A DNA stretch of 15,910 nucleotides. Origin: an uncultured Ruminococcus sp. (lineage in GTDB: Bacteria; Bacillota; Clostridia; Oscillospirales; Acutalibacteraceae). Location: positions 1-15,910 of the forward strand of contig CACXDV010000085.1 of the NCBI GenBank assembly GCA_902766585.1. Reading direction: 5' to 3'. Under the pieces are notes generated by a model that saw only the letters and a list, made by a program, of their open reading frames with translations, did no database searches and had not been told where the DNA came from. The position numbers and the translations under genes are program-made. Positions 14,660 through 15,910 of the stretch are shown here, one piece after another. Numbering within the stretch: the stretch's first letter is position 1; every line of letters begins with the position of its first letter.

Positions 14660-14725
14660 CGAATCTTTTCACCTTCTGTAAAAATTGTAAATTTTGTTAA
14701 TAAAAGCTTATCAGGCGTAATATGA

Positions 14726-14754
14726 TTGAAGTTCCGAAAGTTTTATGATAGAAT
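14726..14754 (+). promoter_or_regulatory. Probable sigma-A promoter of the AAA ATPase gene
   Basis: TTGAAG (14726-14731), 17 nt, TAGAAT (14749-14754) preceded by TGA (extended -10 type). The start of transcription would be near 14761, about 29 nt before the ATG. Confidence 0.6.
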
Positions 14755-14789
14755 AAAAATAATTACAGCTATGGACGGTGAGTGGAATA

Positions 14790-15910
14790 ATGAAAAGCTT
14801 TACAACGGCAGGAGTATGTATTCCGTCAGAAAATTATATGGTAGATATCCATGACCGCATAATAAAAATAAAAGCAATGGTAGACAGAGGTGAATATTTT
14901 ACTGTCAACCGCGCAAGACAGTACGGCAAAACAACAACTCTTAACGCTCTGTATGATTATCTGCAAACAGACTATAAGGTGATATATCTGAGCTTTGAAG
15001 GAATAGGAAATGCCGGATTCAGCTCAGAGGAAGCTTTTGTAAAGGCTTTTTGCAGAAAGCTGAAAAGAGAAAAACGTGCAGGGCTGGATATTCCTGAAAG
15101 TGCGGAAAAACAAATTGATGATTTTATCTCCAGAAACGAGGAAAAAGCCCAGCTTGACGAATTGTTTGACGCTTTGTATGACTGGTGCGAGATTTCAGAA
15201 CGGGAAATTGTCCTGATGATAGATGAGGTAGACAGCGCTGCTAATAATCAGGTATTTCTTGATTTTCTCGCTCAGCTCAGGGATGGATATCTCAGAAAAA
15301 AATCAAGAGGTGCTCCGGGATTCAAATCGGTCATCCTTGCAGGAGTTACGGACGTAAAAAGCCTCAAAAGAAAACTGCGTCCGGACGAAACTCATAAATT
15401 CAACAGCCCATGGAATATTGCCGTTGAGTTCAGTATAGATATGAGCCTGTCCGCCGAAGGAATAAAGGGTATGCTCGATGATTACGAAAACGACCATAAT
15501 ACAGGCATGAATACCTCTGAGCTGGCGCAGGAAATATATGATTATACAAGCGGATATCCCTTCCTCGTCAGCCGTATCTGTCAGATAATCGACACGGAGC
15601 TTCCGGGCTTGTGGACAAAAAACGGAATAAGCGAAGCTGTAAAGCGTATTCTTATGGAGAAAAATACATTGTTTGATACCCTTATGAGCAAGGTCTATGA
15701 AAATGATCCCCTCAGTGATATTCTGCAAAGTATTCTTTTCGGCGGAGAGCGCGTTTCCTATAATCAATACAATATTCCCGCTATGGACGGCGAAATGTAC
15801 GGCTTTCTATCAAATAATAACGGCGCTCTGATGATCGCAAACAGAATTTTTGAAGTGATGCTTTATAACTATTTTCTCAGCATTAACGAAATGAAGAAGT
15901 CCCCTATCTC
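14790..15910 (+). CDS. AAA-like P-loop ATPase, C-terminus cut by the window end
   Basis: The frame is open from ATG 14790 to the last base: 373 residues, no stop, so the protein continues beyond the window. It has an atypical Walker A NRARQYGKTTTL (40-51; GKT at 46-48), then YKVIYLSFEG, a Walker B IVLMIDEVD (140-148), a GVTDVKSLKRKLR segment (185-196) and YTSGYPFLVSRICQIID (252-268). This combination is typical of the 'AAA-like domain' group (Pfam AAA_35 type) abundant in gut Firmicutes and Bacteroidetes, related to STAND/AAA_14 ATPases. Some relatives carry a C-terminal PD-(D/E)XK nuclease-like domain, which would lie outside this window if present. Function unknown. The ribosome binding site is weak (GGTGAGTGG). 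The gene is divergent from the acyltransferase unit. Confidence 0.85.
   Translation, partial: MKSFTTAGVCIPSENYMVDIHDRIIKIKAMVDRGEYFTVNRARQYGKTTTLNALYDYLQTDYKVIYLSFEGIGNAGFSSEEAFVKAFCRKLKREKRAGLDIPESAEKQIDDFISRNEEKAQLDELFDALYDWCEISEREIVLMIDEVDSAANNQVFLDFLAQLRDGYLRKKSRGAPGFKSVILAGVTDVKSLKRKLRPDETHKFNSPWNIAVEFSIDMSLSAEGIKGMLDDYENDHNTGMNTSELAQEIYDYTSGYPFLVSRICQIIDTELPGLWTKNGISEAVKRILMEKNTLFDTLMSKVYENDPLSDILQSILFGGERVSYNQYNIPAMDGEMYGFLSNNNGALMIANRIFEVMLYNYFLSINEMKKSPI

Noticed and set aside
15303..15767. 154-codon minus-strand frame
   Set aside because: Antisense to the AAA-like ATPase, whose motifs are unmistakable; no ribosome binding site.

Overview
The window looks like chromosomal DNA of a low-to-moderate GC Gram-positive anaerobe of the class Clostridia, most likely a Ruminococcus-like member of the Oscillospiraceae. 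The evidence is strong AAGGAG/GGAGG ribosome binding sites, sigma-A type promoters with 17-nt spacers, Rho-independent terminators, a SpoIIQ-like sporulation peptidase, and intergenic repeat families of a kind common in gut Clostridia. No tRNA, rRNA, CRISPR array, phage or insertion-sequence gene is visible. The genus assignment is inference.

Left part (1-2190): the 3' end of an NADP-type glutamate dehydrogenase gene (gdhA) runs into a bidirectional terminator. Facing it is a two-gene minus-strand unit made of a small DnaA/Hda-like P-loop ATPase and a lipoprotein D-Ala-D-Ala carboxypeptidase.

Middle part (2139-6370): a tight minus-strand operon starts from a near-perfect sigma-A promoter. 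Its order is an Lrp/AsnC regulator, a class I/II aminotransferase (1-nt overlap), ispE of the MEP isoprenoid pathway (18-nt gap), and a GT-C-like polytopic membrane protein (4-nt overlap). A stem-loop terminator ends it. The membrane protein's last residues are encoded by an intergenic repeat.

Central divergon (6389-10293): on the minus strand is a membrane-anchored M23 endopeptidase resembling SpoIIQ, preceded by an exact match to the sigma-F forespore promoter consensus. Divergent from it is a large ABC transporter with ATPase and MacB/FtsX-type permease fused in one chain. It has a good sigma-A promoter and its own terminator.

Repeat-rich gap (10062-10838, about 780 nt without a convincing gene): it holds two arrays of a TGTACAAT-type short repeat, the ABC terminator, a hairpin-rich module with a 36-bp duplicated part, and a 99-bp inverted-repeat element.

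Right part (10839-15910): a minus-strand unit runs from a heparan-alpha-glucosaminide N-acetyltransferase-like membrane acyltransferase, through an unrecognised three-helix membrane protein, to the transcription accessory protein Tex. Divergent from it is an AAA ATPase of the 'AAA-like' type that runs off the window end. Most of the window is ordinary core chromosome. The most informative signals are the sigma-F-like promoter, the DnaA-like mini-ATPase and the repeat structures.
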